64,000 nt of DNA from Gordonia sp. SID5947 (GCF_009862785.1 NZ_WWHU01000001.1:1612001-1676000), one strand, 5' to 3'. Numbered from the stretch's first letter, positions 27,522-37,969 are shown. Numbers and translations: made by a program. Notes: a model not told the origin generated them from the letters alone.

Positions 27522-27622
27522 CACCAGCGCCCGGCATTCTGGCTCTCCCCGCACGGCTGGCGAGCCGGGATCACAGCGGCGCGACCGCTCCGGATTCTCA
27601 CCGGATTCCCCGCGCACTGGTG
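27522..27622 (-). ncRNA. cobalamin riboswitch (compact form) controlling cbtB-cbtA
   Basis: Read on the minus strand: a GGGAATCCGGTGAGAATCC segment, then a GCGGTCGCGCCGCTGTGATCCC core and a B12 box AGAGCCAGAATGCCGG, in the canonical order. A 9-nt outer stem closes it (CACCAGTGC at 27614-27622 pairing with GCGCTGGTG at 27522-27530). At about 100 nt it lacks the large peripheral arm of classical aptamers. Target: cbtB starts 97 nt downstream. Confidence 0.88.
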
Positions 27623-27673
27623 TGAGGAGACTGTATACCCGGTCCTGTCGGTGACGTGAGGGATGATGGCAAT

Positions 27674-30600
27674 GTGCCCCGAAAGGCCTCCGTACTCGAC
27701 CGCTTCACCGCCCCGACCCGGCGGTGGTTCACGGGTGCCTTCGAGGAGCCGACAGCGGCGCAGTCGGGTGCCTGGTCATCCATCGCAGACGGTCACAACA
27801 CGCTGGTCATCGCACCGACCGGGTCGGGCAAGACACTCTCGGCCTTCCTGTGGGCACTGGACCGTCTGGCCGCGGAGCGCGATCGCAGGCACGGCACACG
27901 CGTCGTGTACATCTCGCCACTGAAGGCGCTCGCGGTCGACGTCGAGCGCAATCTGCGAGCACCGCTCACCGGCATCACCCGCGCAGCCCAGGAACTCGAT
28001 CTGCCCGAACCCGCCATCACCGTAGGGGTCCGATCGGGCGACACGCCCCCCGCTCAGCGCCGATCGCTGGTCAAGACGCCGCCGGACATCCTCATCACCA
28101 CACCGGAATCGCTCTACCTCATGCTCACGTCGGCGGCCCGCGAGACGTTGAGGGACGTCGAGGCGGTGATCGTCGACGAGGTCCATGCCGTCGCGGCCAC
28201 CAAGCGCGGGACGCATCTCGCGCTCACCCTCGAACGCCTCGACGAACTGCTCGACACGCCTGCTCAGCGGATCGGGCTGTCGGCGACGGTCCGGCCCCCC
28301 GACGTGGTCGCCGGTTTTCTCAGCGGTGCGGCCCCGTGCCGGGTGGTGAAACCCGCCGCCACCAAGACCTTCGATCTGCGTGTCGACGTCCCCGTCGAGG
28401 ACATGGCGAACATCCCCGCTCCCGAGACCTCCGACGAACTCGACGATGCGTTCTCGCCGACCGCCGGTTCGCTGTGGCCATATGTGGAGACATCGATCGT
28501 CGACCTGATCGAGAAGAATCGGGCCACGATCGTCTTCGCCAACTCGCGACGGCTGGCCGAGCGCCTGACCGCCCGCCTCAACGAGATCCGCGCCGAGCGC
28601 ACCGGCACCGCCGGCGGGCCACCACCGCCGAATCCGGGCGTCGCGGGGGGTGCCCCGGCGTTCATCATGGCCAGCGGGTCGAGTGCCGGGTCCGAGCCGA
28701 CACTGGCGCGCGCCCACCACGGCTCGGTCAGCAAGGAGCAACGCGCGCAGATCGAGGACGACCTCAAGGCGGGGCGGCTCGCGTGTGTGGTGGCCACCAG
28801 TTCACTCGAACTCGGCATCGACATGGGCGCCGTCGACCTCGTCATCCAGGTCGAGGCTCCCCCTTCGGTGGCGAACGGGTTGCAGCGCATCGGTCGCGCC
28901 GGACATCAGGTCGGCGAGATCTCGCAGGGGGTGCTGTATCCGAAGCACCGCACCGATCTCATCCACTGCACGGTCACCGTGGAGCGGATGCTCGACGGTG
29001 CGATCGAGGAACTCCGGGTCCCACAGAATCCCCTCGACATCCTCGCGCAGCAGACGATCGCAGCCGCGGCCATCGACGATCTCGACGTCGATCACTGGTT
29101 CGACGTGGTCCGCCGCGCCGCGCCGTACCGTGAACTCGGGCGCCAGGTCTTCGACGCCACCCTCGACCTGATCGCTGGGAGATTCCCGTCGGACGAGTTC
29201 GCCGAGTTGCGTCCCCGGGTCACCTGGGACCGGGAGGCGGGCACCCTCGCCGGACGGCGGGGCGCACAGCGACTCGCTGTGACGTCGGGTGGTTCGATCC
29301 CCGACCGCGGCATGTTCGGCGTGTTCATGGTGGGTGAGAAATCCACGCGTGTCGGCGAACTGGACGAGGAGATGGTCTACGAGTCGCGCGTGGGCGACGT
29401 CTTCGCACTGGGAGCCACCAGTTGGCGGATCGAGGACATCACCCACGACCGCGTGCTCGTGTCTCCCGCCTACGGTCAGCCCGGCCGTCTCCCGTTCTGG
29501 ATCGGGGACAGCATCGGTCGCCCTGCCGAACTCGGCGCCGCCATCGGCAAGTTCACCGGCGCCGTCGCCGATCCCGACACCCTGGTCGAGCACGCCGAGC
29601 GTCTGGGACTCACCGAATTCGCCCGGGACAACCTGGCCGCCCTGATCGCGGAGCAGCGTGAGGCAACCGGGCACCTGCCCACCGACCGCACTCTCGTCGT
29701 CGAACGCTTCCGCGACGAGTTGGGCGACTGGCGACTGATCCTGCACTCCCCGTACGGCTTACGCGTGCACGCTCCGTGGGCCAGCGCGATCTCGGCGCGC
29801 CTGCAGGAAACACTGGGTATCGAGGGGGCGACCACCGCATCCGACGACGGCATCATCGTGCGACTGCCCGACACCGACGACGATCCGCCGGGGACGGGGG
29901 TGTTCGTCATCGAACCGGACGACATCGAACAGCTCGTCACCGACGCCCTCGCCGATTCGTCGATGTTCGCCTCGCGCTTCCGCGAATGCGCCGCGCGCGC
30001 CCTCCTGCTCCCCAGACGCGACCCCGGCCGTCGCGCCCCGTTGTGGCAACAACGTCAGCGGAGTGCCCAGTTGCTCTCCGTCGCATCGAAGTTCCCCGAC
30101 TTCCCGATCGTGTTGGAGGCGGTGCGCGAGTGCTTGCAGGACGTCTATGACCTGCCTGCCCTCGTCGATCTGCTCACCCGAATCCGGCAGCGTCGCATCC
30201 GGGTCGTCGAAACCGAGACGGCCAGTCCGTCGCCGTTCGCCGCGTCGATGCTGTTCGGTTACGTCGGCGCCTTCATGTACGCCGACGACGCGCCGCTGGC
30301 CGAGCGGCGCGCCGCGGCCCTCTCCTTGGACACCAGCCTGCTGGCGCAACTGCTGGGGCGCGTCGATCTCCGGGAACTTCTCGACCCGGCGGTGATCGCC
30401 GAGGTCACCACGCGGCTGCAGCGTCTGTCCCCCGACCGTCAGGCCCGCGACGCCGAGGATCTCGTCGATCTGCTGCGGTGGCTGGGCCCGCTGAGCACCG
30501 CGGAGGTCGCCGAACGCTACCGCGGCGACGCCTCGGCGCTCGATCATCTGACCGACCTTCACCGGACCGGCCAGATCATCTCCGTCAATCATGGTGGGCG

Positions 30601-32290
30601 GCCATTGTGGGCGGCGATCGACGACACCGCACGACTGCGTGACGCCCTGGGCGTGCCCGCGCCGATGGGGATCCCGGCCGCCTATCTCGAACCCGTACCC
30701 GACCCGGTCGGCGACCTGGTCGGTCGTTACGCACGCACCCACGGGCCGTTCACGGTCACCGAGGCCGCACAGGCGTTGGGGATGGCCGTGGCGGTGGTCC
30801 GTGACACGCTGATCCGGCTGGCCGCCGACCGGCGGGTGGTGGAAGGCGACTTCCTCCCGGACGTCGAGCCGGCCGGAGGCCACCGCGCCACGCAGTGGTG
30901 CCACGCCGACGTCCTCGGTCAGATCCGGCGTGGTTCCCTGGCGGCCAGCCGGGCCGAGGTGGCTCCGGTGGGAACCGACGTCCTGGCACGATTCCTGGCG
31001 TCATGGCAGCACGCGACGGCCGATGACCAGCTCAGCGGCGTCGACGGTGTGGCGACGGTCGTCGATCAGCTCGCCGGATACCCGCTCCCGGCGTCCGCGT
31101 GGGAGTCGCTGATCCTGCCTGCCCGGATCCGGGATTACCTGCCCGCCATGCTCGACGAACTTCTCAGCTCCGGCGAGGTGATCTGGTCCGGGCATGGCCG
31201 CATCGGCAATTCCGACGGATGGATCGCTCTGCACCCGGCAGACGTGGCGCCCCTGACATTGCCCCCGCCGGACGAGATCGACACCACTGCACTCCTCGCC
31301 GAGGTCGCTCGGGTCCTCGGTCCCGGCGGCGCCCTCCGGTTCGCCCAGGTCGCCGACGCCGTCGACGCCGAGAACTCGACCCCGGTCCCGGTTTCCGACG
31401 TGGAGGCCGCACTGTGGGATCTCGTCTGGGCAGGGCGGATCAGCAACGACTCGTTCGCGCCGGTACGCGCGATGATCCAGCCGAGACGCAGCGCGTCCGC
31501 GTCGAGATCGACACCCGCACACCGGTCACGCGGTCGTGCGCCGCGTCTGCGAGCCCAGCGTCGGTCGTCGCGCTATCTCGCAGAACACACCACCGGACGC
31601 ACGGTCGCCCCGACCGCGGGTGGCCGGTGGTTCACCCTCGCCCGGCTCGATCCCGATCCGACGGTCGCGACCCAGGCGACCTGTGAGCAACTCCTGGCGC
31701 GTTACGGCGTCATCACCCGCGGCAGCGTCGCCGGTGAGGACATCGAGGGAGGATTTGCCCGGATCTACAAGGCCCTCACCGTGTTCGAAGACAACGGCCA
31801 GGTCCGGCGCGGTTACTACGTGGACGGCCTCGGCGGTGCCCAGTTCGCGTCGCCGGCCACCGTCGACGATCTACGGCGGCACGCCCTCGTCGACCGCCGC
31901 AGTGCGAGTCCCGCTCTCGTCCTGGCGTCGAACGACCCCGCCAACCCTTTCGGCGCCGCTCTGGAATGGCCCTCGTCCATCTCCGAGGAGGTCGGACACC
32001 GGCCCGGACGCAAGCCCGGCTCTCTCGTCGTCCTCGTCGACGGCTCTCTGGCCGTATTCGTCGAGCGGGGCGGCAAGACCCTGTTGACGTTCACCGAATC
32101 GGCGCCGGCGCTCGAGGCCGCCGCAGGCGCCCTCGCGACACTCGTGCGCTCAGGTCGCATGTCGCGGTTGATGATCGATCAGATCGATTCCCGGCCGGCG
32201 TTGCGGTCCGACTTCGCAAGTACCCTGGTGACCGCCGGTTTCGCGACCACCCCGCGCGGGCTCCGGATGCGCTACGGCCAGCATGCCTGA
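27674..32290 (+). CDS. lhr: ATP-dependent DNA helicase Lhr
   Basis: A ~1538-residue superfamily 2 3'-5' helicase. Motifs: Q-like AAQSGAW, I APTGSGKT, Ia YISPLKALAVDV, Ib TTPESLYLML, II DEVHAVA, III GLSATVRPP, IV IVFANSRRLAERL, V ATSSLELGIDMG and VI QRIGRAGHQ. A long C-terminal Lhr-specific region (winged-helix, Lhr-CTD) follows and includes DUF1998-independent WH pairs. It unwinds RNA:DNA hybrids and DNA in repair; mycobacterial Lhr is DNA-damage inducible. GTG 27674 is preferred over GTG 27656 because agggat sits between them at suitable spacing. Its last 8 nt overlap nei2, an arrangement also seen as Rv3296/Rv3297. Length matches the family. Confidence 0.96.
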   Translation: MPRKASVLDRFTAPTRRWFTGAFEEPTAAQSGAWSSIADGHNTLVIAPTGSGKTLSAFLWALDRLAAERDRRHGTRVVYISPLKALAVDVERNLRAPLTGITRAAQELDLPEPAITVGVRSGDTPPAQRRSLVKTPPDILITTPESLYLMLTSAARETLRDVEAVIVDEVHAVAATKRGTHLALTLERLDELLDTPAQRIGLSATVRPPDVVAGFLSGAAPCRVVKPAATKTFDLRVDVPVEDMANIPAPETSDELDDAFSPTAGSLWPYVETSIVDLIEKNRATIVFANSRRLAERLTARLNEIRAERTGTAGGPPPPNPGVAGGAPAFIMASGSSAGSEPTLARAHHGSVSKEQRAQIEDDLKAGRLACVVATSSLELGIDMGAVDLVIQVEAPPSVANGLQRIGRAGHQVGEISQGVLYPKHRTDLIHCTVTVERMLDGAIEELRVPQNPLDILAQQTIAAAAIDDLDVDHWFDVVRRAAPYRELGRQVFDATLDLIAGRFPSDEFAELRPRVTWDREAGTLAGRRGAQRLAVTSGGSIPDRGMFGVFMVGEKSTRVGELDEEMVYESRVGDVFALGATSWRIEDITHDRVLVSPAYGQPGRLPFWIGDSIGRPAELGAAIGKFTGAVADPDTLVEHAERLGLTEFARDNLAALIAEQREATGHLPTDRTLVVERFRDELGDWRLILHSPYGLRVHAPWASAISARLQETLGIEGATTASDDGIIVRLPDTDDDPPGTGVFVIEPDDIEQLVTDALADSSMFASRFRECAARALLLPRRDPGRRAPLWQQRQRSAQLLSVASKFPDFPIVLEAVRECLQDVYDLPALVDLLTRIRQRRIRVVETETASPSPFAASMLFGYVGAFMYADDAPLAERRAAALSLDTSLLAQLLGRVDLRELLDPAVIAEVTTRLQRLSPDRQARDAEDLVDLLRWLGPLSTAEVAERYRGDASALDHLTDLHRTGQIISVNHGGRPLWAAIDDTARLRDALGVPAPMGIPAAYLEPVPDPVGDLVGRYARTHGPFTVTEAAQALGMAVAVVRDTLIRLAADRRVVEGDFLPDVEPAGGHRATQWCHADVLGQIRRGSLAASRAEVAPVGTDVLARFLASWQHATADDQLSGVDGVATVVDQLAGYPLPASAWESLILPARIRDYLPAMLDELLSSGEVIWSGHGRIGNSDGWIALHPADVAPLTLPPPDEIDTTALLAEVARVLGPGGALRFAQVADAVDAENSTPVPVSDVEAALWDLVWAGRISNDSFAPVRAMIQPRRSASASRSTPAHRSRGRAPRLRAQRRSSRYLAEHTTGRTVAPTAGGRWFTLARLDPDPTVATQATCEQLLARYGVITRGSVAGEDIEGGFARIYKALTVFEDNGQVRRGYYVDGLGGAQFASPATVDDLRRHALVDRRSASPALVLASNDPANPFGAALEWPSSISEEVGHRPGRKPGSLVVLVDGSLAVFVERGGKTLLTFTESAPALEAAAGALATLVRSGRMSRLMIDQIDSRPALRSDFASTLVTAGFATTPRGLRMRYGQHA

Positions 32291-33080
32291 GGGTGACACC
32301 GTTTTCGCAACGGCCGAACGACTTCGAAAAGCACTGGCGGGCAGGCAATTGTCGTATACACAGTTCCGCGTCCCCCGGTTGGCCACCACAGATCTGTCCG
32401 GCCGCCGCGTCGTGTCGGTGCGATCGAGAGGTAAGCACCTCCTCATCGATGTCGAGGGTCCCGACGAGACTCGACCGGATGTGGGTGCGGTGAGCATCCA
32501 TTCGCACCTCAAGATGGAAGGTGCCTGGCACGTACACCCGCTCGGCCGCCGGTGGCGGCGACCAGGTTTCCAGGCGCGCGTCGTGCTCCGGACCGACGTG
32601 GCCGAGGCGGTGGGCTTCGAGCTGGGCATCCTCGAGTTGTCGGCCGACCCGGACGCGGCGCTCGATCACCTCGGTCCCGACCTGCTCGCCGACGACTGGG
32701 ATCCGGACGAAGCCATCCGTCGTATCCGCGAGTGTCCCGACGATCCGATCGGCGCCGTCTTACTCGACCAGCGTCTCCTGGCGGGCATCGGCAACGTCTA
32801 TCGCAGTGAGATCTGCTTCCTGCGCGGCATGCTGCCGACACGGGCGGTGCGCGATGCCGATGTGCCCGCGACCGTCGATCTGAGCAGACGACTGCTCTGG
32901 GCCAACCGATCACGCACCGACCGCACGACCACCGGAAAGACAGCGCCCAACGCCCGACTGTGGGTATACGGCCGGCGCGGCCAATTGTGCCGTCGATGCC
33001 GAACGCCGATCGAGCGAGGTCATCTCGGCTCGATCGGCGATGATCGCGTGATCTACTACTGCCCAGGTTGTCAGACCTGA
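32283..33080 (+). CDS. Nei2/Fpg-family DNA glycosylase (endonuclease VIII-like)
   Basis: A 265-residue bifunctional DNA glycosylase/AP lyase for oxidised bases. It begins PEGDTVFATAERLR, where Pro (after Met removal) is the Schiff-base nucleophile and Glu the second catalytic residue. SHLKMEGAWHVH is the void-filling segment region, GIGNVYRSEICF is the helix-two-turn-helix, and the C-terminal zinc finger is CRRC...YYCPGC. ATG 32283 lies inside lhr (8-nt overlap), implying coupled translation of a helicase and a base-excision enzyme. Ortholog of the M. tuberculosis nei gene next to lhr. Convergent with the PPOX-like gene after 46 bp with only weak hairpin potential. Confidence 0.94.
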   Translation: MPEGDTVFATAERLRKALAGRQLSYTQFRVPRLATTDLSGRRVVSVRSRGKHLLIDVEGPDETRPDVGAVSIHSHLKMEGAWHVHPLGRRWRRPGFQARVVLRTDVAEAVGFELGILELSADPDAALDHLGPDLLADDWDPDEAIRRIRECPDDPIGAVLLDQRLLAGIGNVYRSEICFLRGMLPTRAVRDADVPATVDLSRRLLWANRSRTDRTTTGKTAPNARLWVYGRRGQLCRRCRTPIERGHLGSIGDDRVIYYCPGCQT

Positions 33081-33126
33081 GACGATCGCGACGGCGGCCC
33101 CGGGACGTGCGGTACCCGCCCCCGAT

Positions 33127-33549
33127 TCAGACCGGATACCGTTCCGGCTCAGGACCGAACAGAAAGCGCCTTCCGCTGATCTCGTCTACCGAGATCACGA
33201 CGTAGTTGTACTTCACCGTGGGAGTCCACGGACGTAAGGGCAACTCATCTGCGGCGGCGATGTCATGTGTCGAAACCAACACGCGTGCAGCACCTTTTGC
33301 GACGATGCTCCAACCCCTCAGTGCGGTGTGGTCGTCGGCTTCGAAGGCGACGTTCTCGTTGACCGCGATCTCGGAGAGCTTGGTGCCCTCCCCTGTGCGG
33401 AAGACGATCCGCCCCTCACCGGCGTGGAAGTTGACCGGGAAGATGTCGGGTTGACCGTTGACGCTCACCGCGATCCGACCGAGTTCGACGGTCGCGAGAA
33501 GTTCCCAGGCCTCGTCGTCGGTGAGCACCTGCACGACATTCTCGACCAT
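33127..33549 (-). CDS. PPOX-fold (pyridoxamine 5'-phosphate oxidase-like) flavin/F420-binding protein
   Basis: A 140-residue split beta-barrel protein. VLTDDEAWELLATVELGRIAVSVNGQPDIFPVNFHAGEGRIVFRTGEGTKL is the typical first half (LxxxxxGRLA...DGxPxxxPVNF...RTxxGTKL), and VAFEADDHTALRGWSIVAKGAARV the second. Members bind FMN, F420 or heme breakdown-related ligands; which applies is not clear. ATG 33549 with agaaggac upstream is preferred over GTG 33567. Single-gene unit between nei2 and glpD. Confidence 0.85.
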   Translation of the reverse strand: MVENVVQVLTDDEAWELLATVELGRIAVSVNGQPDIFPVNFHAGEGRIVFRTGEGTKLSEIAVNENVAFEADDHTALRGWSIVAKGAARVLVSTHDIAAADELPLRPWTPTVKYNYVVISVDEISGRRFLFGPEPERYPV

Positions 33550-33644
33550 GATCCGTCCTTCTGTCACAGACGATCATGCCGCAGACGTACGCCGGCCGAC
33601 AGTGCCAAAGGTCCCGACTTTCTCCTCCCTGCGACACCTCGGCT

Positions 33645-35387
33645 TCAGTCCGGCACCGGTACCGGCTCGAGGATCTCGGGTCGCGCTTCCGGTGCAGCGG
33701 CGCGCAAGGCGTCAGCGGAATCGTCGTCGGGCTGTTGCTGTGAAGCGATCTCGGCCTCGACGCGGGCGATGTAGGTGGCGACCTCGAAAGCCGTATCCTC
33801 ATCCGACCAACCCAGGATCGGTGCGAGCAGATCGGCCACCTCCTGCGCGCAATCAACTCCGCGGTGCGGATACTCGATGGCGATCCGCGTCCGACGCGCC
33901 AGCACGTCCTCGAGGTGCAGAGCTGCCTCGTCGACTGCCGCATAGACGACCTCCACGCGCAGGTACTGCGGCGCCGCGGCGATCGGCCGCAACAGTGAGG
34001 GCTCTGCGTCGGCGTAGAACAGCACATCGTCGATGAGCGACCCGTAGCGGTTCAGGAGGCGCCGGATCCGATAAGGATGCAACCCGAATCGACGACCGAG
34101 GTGCTCGCACTGATTGATCAGCGCGAAATATCCGTCGGCGCCGAGCAACGGAACCCGTTCGGTGATCGACGGCGCGACCCGAGTGGGGATGAAGTCGGTG
34201 CAGGCGTCGACGGCATCGGCGGCCATCACCCGATAGGTCGTGTACTTGCCGCCGGCGATGGACACCAGCCCGGGCGCGACGATCGCCACCGCATGTTCGC
34301 GGGAGAGTTTCGATGTCTCGTCGTCCTCGCCGGCGAGCAACGGGCGCAGGCCGGCATACACGCCCTCGATGTCGCCGTGGGTGAGCTTGGTGACCAGCAC
34401 CTCGTTGACCCGTTCGAGGATGTAGTCGATGTCGGCTCGGGTGGCGGCCGGATGGGCGAGATCGAGATTCCAGTCGGTGTCGGTGGTCCCGATGATCCAG
34501 TGTGTCTCCCACGGGATGACGAAGAGCACCGAATTGGTGGTACGGAGAATGATCGCGGTCTCGCTCACGATGCGATCCCGGGGCACCACGATGTGCACCC
34601 CCTTGGAGGCGCGAACCTTGAAGTGGCCCCGCTGTTTCGAGAGCGCCTGGACCTCGTCGGTCCAGACCCCCGCGGCATTGATCACGCAGTGCCCGCGCAC
34701 TTCACCGATCTCTCCGGTCTCCGAATCGCGGATTCGCACTCCGAGGACACGATCTGCCTCCCGCAGGAATCCGACGACCTGGGTGGAGGTCCGTATCACC
34801 GCGCCGTAGTTGGCCGCGGTTCGTGCGACAGTGAGACTGTGGCGGGCATCGTCGACCACGGTGTCGTAGTACCGGATGCCGCCGATCAACGAGTTCCGCT
34901 TCAGGGCCGGCGCCACCCGCAGAGCCCCGGATCGCGTCACATGACTTTGTCCGGGAACAGATTTCGAACCGCCCATCTGGTCGTACAGGAAGATTCCCGC
35001 GCCCACATACGGCCGTTCCCACACCCGGCGGGTCAGCGGGTAGAGGAACGGCAATGGCTTCACCAGATGCGGCGCGAGGAGCCGCAGCGACAGCTCTCGT
35101 TCCCGAAGCGCTTCACGCACAAGGCCGAACTCGAGTTGTTCGAGGTACCGGAGGCCGCCGTGGAACATCTTCGACGACCGACTCGACGTGCCCGAAGCGA
35201 TGTCACGGGCTTCGACCAGGGCGACGCGAAGGCCCCGGGTCGCAGCGTCGAGTGCCGCCCCCACCCCGACCACCCCGCCCCCGATGACGACGAGATCGAA
35301 CTGTTCACTGGTCAGTCGGCGCCATGCCTCGACCCGGTAGAGCGGACCCATATCCGCAGGTCGATCTGGGTTGAACTCGGTGTTCAT
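33645..35387 (-). CDS. glpD: glycerol-3-phosphate dehydrogenase (FAD, respiratory)
   Basis: A 580-residue membrane-associated flavoenzyme oxidising sn-glycerol-3-phosphate to dihydroxyacetone phosphate with electrons to the quinone pool. Rossmann FAD loop [22 protein letters not shown] (about 30-52), [20 protein letters not shown] (GlpD signature), [10 protein letters not shown], and [23 protein letters not shown] 35387 is leaderless: TAGGCT lies 8 nt upstream. Divergent from glpK with only 28-55 bp between starts, so their promoters overlap. The C-terminus is an Asp/Pro/Glu-rich tail. Corresponds to glpD2 in the M. tuberculosis order. Confidence 0.95.
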   Translation of the reverse strand: MNTEFNPDRPADMGPLYRVEAWRRLTSEQFDLVVIGGGVVGVGAALDAATRGLRVALVEARDIASGTSSRSSKMFHGGLRYLEQLEFGLVREALRERELSLRLLAPHLVKPLPFLYPLTRRVWERPYVGAGIFLYDQMGGSKSVPGQSHVTRSGALRVAPALKRNSLIGGIRYYDTVVDDARHSLTVARTAANYGAVIRTSTQVVGFLREADRVLGVRIRDSETGEIGEVRGHCVINAAGVWTDEVQALSKQRGHFKVRASKGVHIVVPRDRIVSETAIILRTTNSVLFVIPWETHWIIGTTDTDWNLDLAHPAATRADIDYILERVNEVLVTKLTHGDIEGVYAGLRPLLAGEDDETSKLSREHAVAIVAPGLVSIAGGKYTTYRVMAADAVDACTDFIPTRVAPSITERVPLLGADGYFALINQCEHLGRRFGLHPYRIRRLLNRYGSLIDDVLFYADAEPSLLRPIAAAPQYLRVEVVYAAVDEAALHLEDVLARRTRIAIEYPHRGVDCAQEVADLLAPILGWSDEDTAFEVATYIARVEAEIASQQQPDDDSADALRAAAPEARPEILEPVPVPD

Positions 35388-35395
35388 GCTTGCCC

Positions 35396-35401
35396 AGCCT
35401 A
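35396..35401 (-). promoter_or_regulatory. -10 box of leaderless glpD transcript
   Basis: TAGGCT on the minus strand, 8 nt before the glpD ATG. It lies inside the very short glpD/glpK divergent gap. Confidence 0.5.
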
Positions 35402-35415
35402 ATTCATCTCGTGCG

Positions 35416-36951
35416 ATGCCACCGCGTGCGACACTGTCCGTCGTGGGTAGTGCAAGCACATACGTCGCCGCCATCGACCAGGGCACCACGTCCACCCGGG
35501 CGATGATCTTCGACCGGCAGGGCCGCGTGATCAGTTCCGAGCAGATCGAACACGAGCAGGTGTTCCCGCAGGCAGGTTGGGTCGAACACGACGCCGCCGA
35601 GATCTGGCGCAACACCCGTCGCGTGGCCGCCGCCGCACTGGCGTCGGCGGATCTGAAACATGGCGACATCGCGGCCTGCGGACTGACCAACCAACGTGAG
35701 ACAACTCTCATCTGGGACCGGGAGACCGGCGAGCCGATTCACCACGCCATCGTCTGGCAGGACACCCGTACCAATGATCTCTGCGGAACGCTGGCAGGCG
35801 ACGCCGGCATGGATCGTTACCGCGACCGCACCGGACTGCCGCTGTCGACATACTTCGCCGGACCGAAGGTGCGGTGGCTGCTCGATCATGTCGACGGCGC
35901 CCGTCGGCGCGCAGAAGCAGGTGAACTGTGCTTCGGCACAATGGATTCGTGGATCACGTGGAACATGACCGGCGGGCGTGACGGCGGGCTGCACATCACC
36001 GACGTCACCAACGCGTCGCGGACGATGTTGATGGATCTGCGCACCCTGGCCTGGGACGAGGAGATCTGCGCCGAGATGGGCATCCCGATGTCCCTGTTGC
36101 CCGAGATCCGTAGTTCATCGGAGGTCTACGGCCCGCTGCGCGAACACGGTTCCCTGCCCGGCGTACCGTTGGCCGGCATCCTGGGCGATCAGCAGGCCGC
36201 CACGTTCGGACAGGCCTGCCTGAATCCCGGCGAGGCCAAGAACACCTACGGCACCGGCAATTTCCTCCTGCTCAACACCGGCACCGAACCGGTGTTCAGC
36301 AACCACGGGTTGCTCACCACGGTCTGCTATCGGATCGGCGACCAGGACGCACGTTATGCGCTCGAGGGCTCGATCGCCGTGACGGGATCGCTGGTGCAGT
36401 GGCTGCGCGACAATCTCGGTCTCATCGGCCACGCCCACGAGATCGAATCGCTCGCCGCGTCGGTGGAGGACAACGGTGGCGCCTACTTCGTGCCGGCGTT
36501 CTCCGGGCTGTTCGCGCCGCGCTGGCGCCCCGATGCCCGCGGGGTGATCGTCGGCCTGACGCGCTTCGTCAACAAAGGACATCTCGCGCGAGCCGCCTTG
36601 GAGGCCAGCGCCTTTCAGACCCGCGAGGTCATCGAAGCGATGCAGGCCGACTCCGGCGTCGAGCTCTCCACCCTCAAGGTCGACGGCGGGATGGTGGTCA
36701 ACGACCTGCTGATGCAGTTCCAGGCCGACATCCTCGATGTCCCGGTGGTGCGGCCCGTGGTCAACGAGACCACCGCTCTCGGCGCCGCGTACGCCGCCGG
36801 ACTGGCGGTCGGTTATTGGGAATCCGAGGACGAGATCCGCGCGAACTGGGCGCAGGACAAGCGCTGGGAGCCCCGGATGGCGGCCGACGACCGCGCCCGC
36901 CTGTACGACGGGTGGAATCGCGCGGTGGGCCACAGTTTCGACCTCGCCTGA
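35416..36951 (+). CDS. glpK: glycerol kinase
   Basis: An about 511-residue FGGY-family kinase phosphorylating glycerol to glycerol-3-phosphate, the GlpD substrate. Motifs: [18 protein letters not shown] (phosphate 1), [79 protein letters not shown] and [20 protein letters not shown]. The start is uncertain: ATG 35416, or GTG 35443 giving a shorter N-terminus nearer to the family. Neither has a clear Shine-Dalgarno. Divergent from glpD; no aquaporin/facilitator gene is in the window. Confidence 0.94.
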   Translation: MPPRATLSVVGSASTYVAAIDQGTTSTRAMIFDRQGRVISSEQIEHEQVFPQAGWVEHDAAEIWRNTRRVAAAALASADLKHGDIAACGLTNQRETTLIWDRETGEPIHHAIVWQDTRTNDLCGTLAGDAGMDRYRDRTGLPLSTYFAGPKVRWLLDHVDGARRRAEAGELCFGTMDSWITWNMTGGRDGGLHITDVTNASRTMLMDLRTLAWDEEICAEMGIPMSLLPEIRSSSEVYGPLREHGSLPGVPLAGILGDQQAATFGQACLNPGEAKNTYGTGNFLLLNTGTEPVFSNHGLLTTVCYRIGDQDARYALEGSIAVTGSLVQWLRDNLGLIGHAHEIESLAASVEDNGGAYFVPAFSGLFAPRWRPDARGVIVGLTRFVNKGHLARAALEASAFQTREVIEAMQADSGVELSTLKVDGGMVVNDLLMQFQADILDVPVVRPVVNETTALGAAYAAGLAVGYWESEDEIRANWAQDKRWEPRMAADDRARLYDGWNRAVGHSFDLA

Positions 36952-36964
36952 CCGAGGACATCGG

Positions 36965-37843
36965 TCACGCCACGGCGCTGATCAGTTCGTCGGCGACCCA
37001 GTGCGCCACGCGGTCCGGGTACGGGGACGGCAACATGAGGACGACATGTGAGAACCCTGCTTCGAGCGCCTCGATGATCTCGACGCGGGTCGCGTCGGGG
37101 CGGTCGTAGGAGACCGACAGGGCGATCGACCGGGTGACGGTCGCCGGATCGCGCCCGATCTCGACACAGAATCGGTCGACCAGCGCGCTGCGCTCGACGG
37201 CGTCCTCGATGTCACCGCCGGGGATGTTCCAGATGTCGGCGTGTTCGGCGACCACCCGCAGCGTCTGCGCCGACCGTCCCCCGATGACGATGGGCGGGTA
37301 CGGGGTCTGGACCGGCTTCGGATTGCCGAACGCTCCCGTCAGATGCATGTGCTCACCATCGACCTCGAACGGTTCGTCCTCGCTCCACAGGCGCCGGATG
37401 ACGGTGCACGCCTCGGACAGATTCGCCACGGCATGTGCCGCATCGTGATACGGCAGTCCGTGGGCGTCGTACTCCCGCCGGGCCTGCGGAACACTCGGCC
37501 GTGATCCGGCACCGATCCCGAAATCGAGGCGGCCGCCCGACACCACGTCGACCGTGGTCGCGATCTTGGCGAGCATCGCAGGAGGGCGGAATCTGTTGCT
37601 GCTCACCAAGATTCCCAGACGAAGCCGTTCGGTCTGCGCGGCCAGCGCCGAGAGAAGTGTCCACCCCTCGAAAATCGGGCCGTCCGGGTCGCCGCCGATC
37701 GGCATCAGGTGATCGAAGAGCCATGCGTGGTCGATCGCGGAGACCTGATCGGCCTCGCGCCACACACGCTGGATGTCGTCGTAGCCGACCTGCATCGGCG
37801 CGGTCATGATCCCGAAACTCGGGGATGTGGTGGTGGGAGCCAT
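36965..37843 (-). CDS. LLM-class F420-dependent oxidoreductase
   Basis: A 292-residue luciferase-like TIM-barrel oxidoreductase, probably F420-dependent as in most actinobacterial members. Visible elements: FGIMTAPMQVGYDDIQRVWREAD, DHAWLFDHLMP, EGWTLLSALAAQTERLRLGILVSSNRFRPPAMLAKIATTVDVVSGGRLDFGIGAG and PPIVIGGRSAQTLRVVAEHADIWN. ATG 37843 has a strong ggaggagg 7 nt upstream; a longer open frame continues into the tetR promoter and is not used. Divergent from a TetR gene with two matching palindromes in the gap, so it is probably inducible by that regulator's ligand. Substrate unknown. Convergent with glpK. Confidence 0.9.
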   Translation of the reverse strand: MAPTTTSPSFGIMTAPMQVGYDDIQRVWREADQVSAIDHAWLFDHLMPIGGDPDGPIFEGWTLLSALAAQTERLRLGILVSSNRFRPPAMLAKIATTVDVVSGGRLDFGIGAGSRPSVPQARREYDAHGLPYHDAAHAVANLSEACTVIRRLWSEDEPFEVDGEHMHLTGAFGNPKPVQTPYPPIVIGGRSAQTLRVVAEHADIWNIPGGDIEDAVERSALVDRFCVEIGRDPATVTRSIALSVSYDRPDATRVEIIEALEAGFSHVVLMLPSPYPDRVAHWVADELISAVA

Positions 37844-37930
37844 CGTGGCGCCTCCTCCGTTGTCGGTGTCGCCGCCGGACATCGGGGGATCTCGATGCCC
37901 GCGGCAACCTCTGGCATGATGACAGTCAAT

Positions 37931-37945
37931 CGGAGCCGTGCTCCG
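37931..37945. promoter_or_regulatory. operator candidate A, CGGAGC-N3-GCTCCG
   Basis: Perfect 6-bp-arm palindrome in the LLM/tetR divergent gap, 24 bp (centre to centre) from a nearly identical second copy. Confidence 0.65.
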
Positions 37946-37954
37946 GTTACGATA

Positions 37955-37969
37955 CGGAACACTGCTCCG
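37955..37969. promoter_or_regulatory. operator candidate B, CGGAAC-N3-GCTCCG
   Basis: Second copy of the same palindrome with one arm mismatch, extended to ACGGA...TCCGT at 37954-37970. Adjacent to the TetR start; likely its autoregulatory and LLM-gene operator. Confidence 0.65.
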
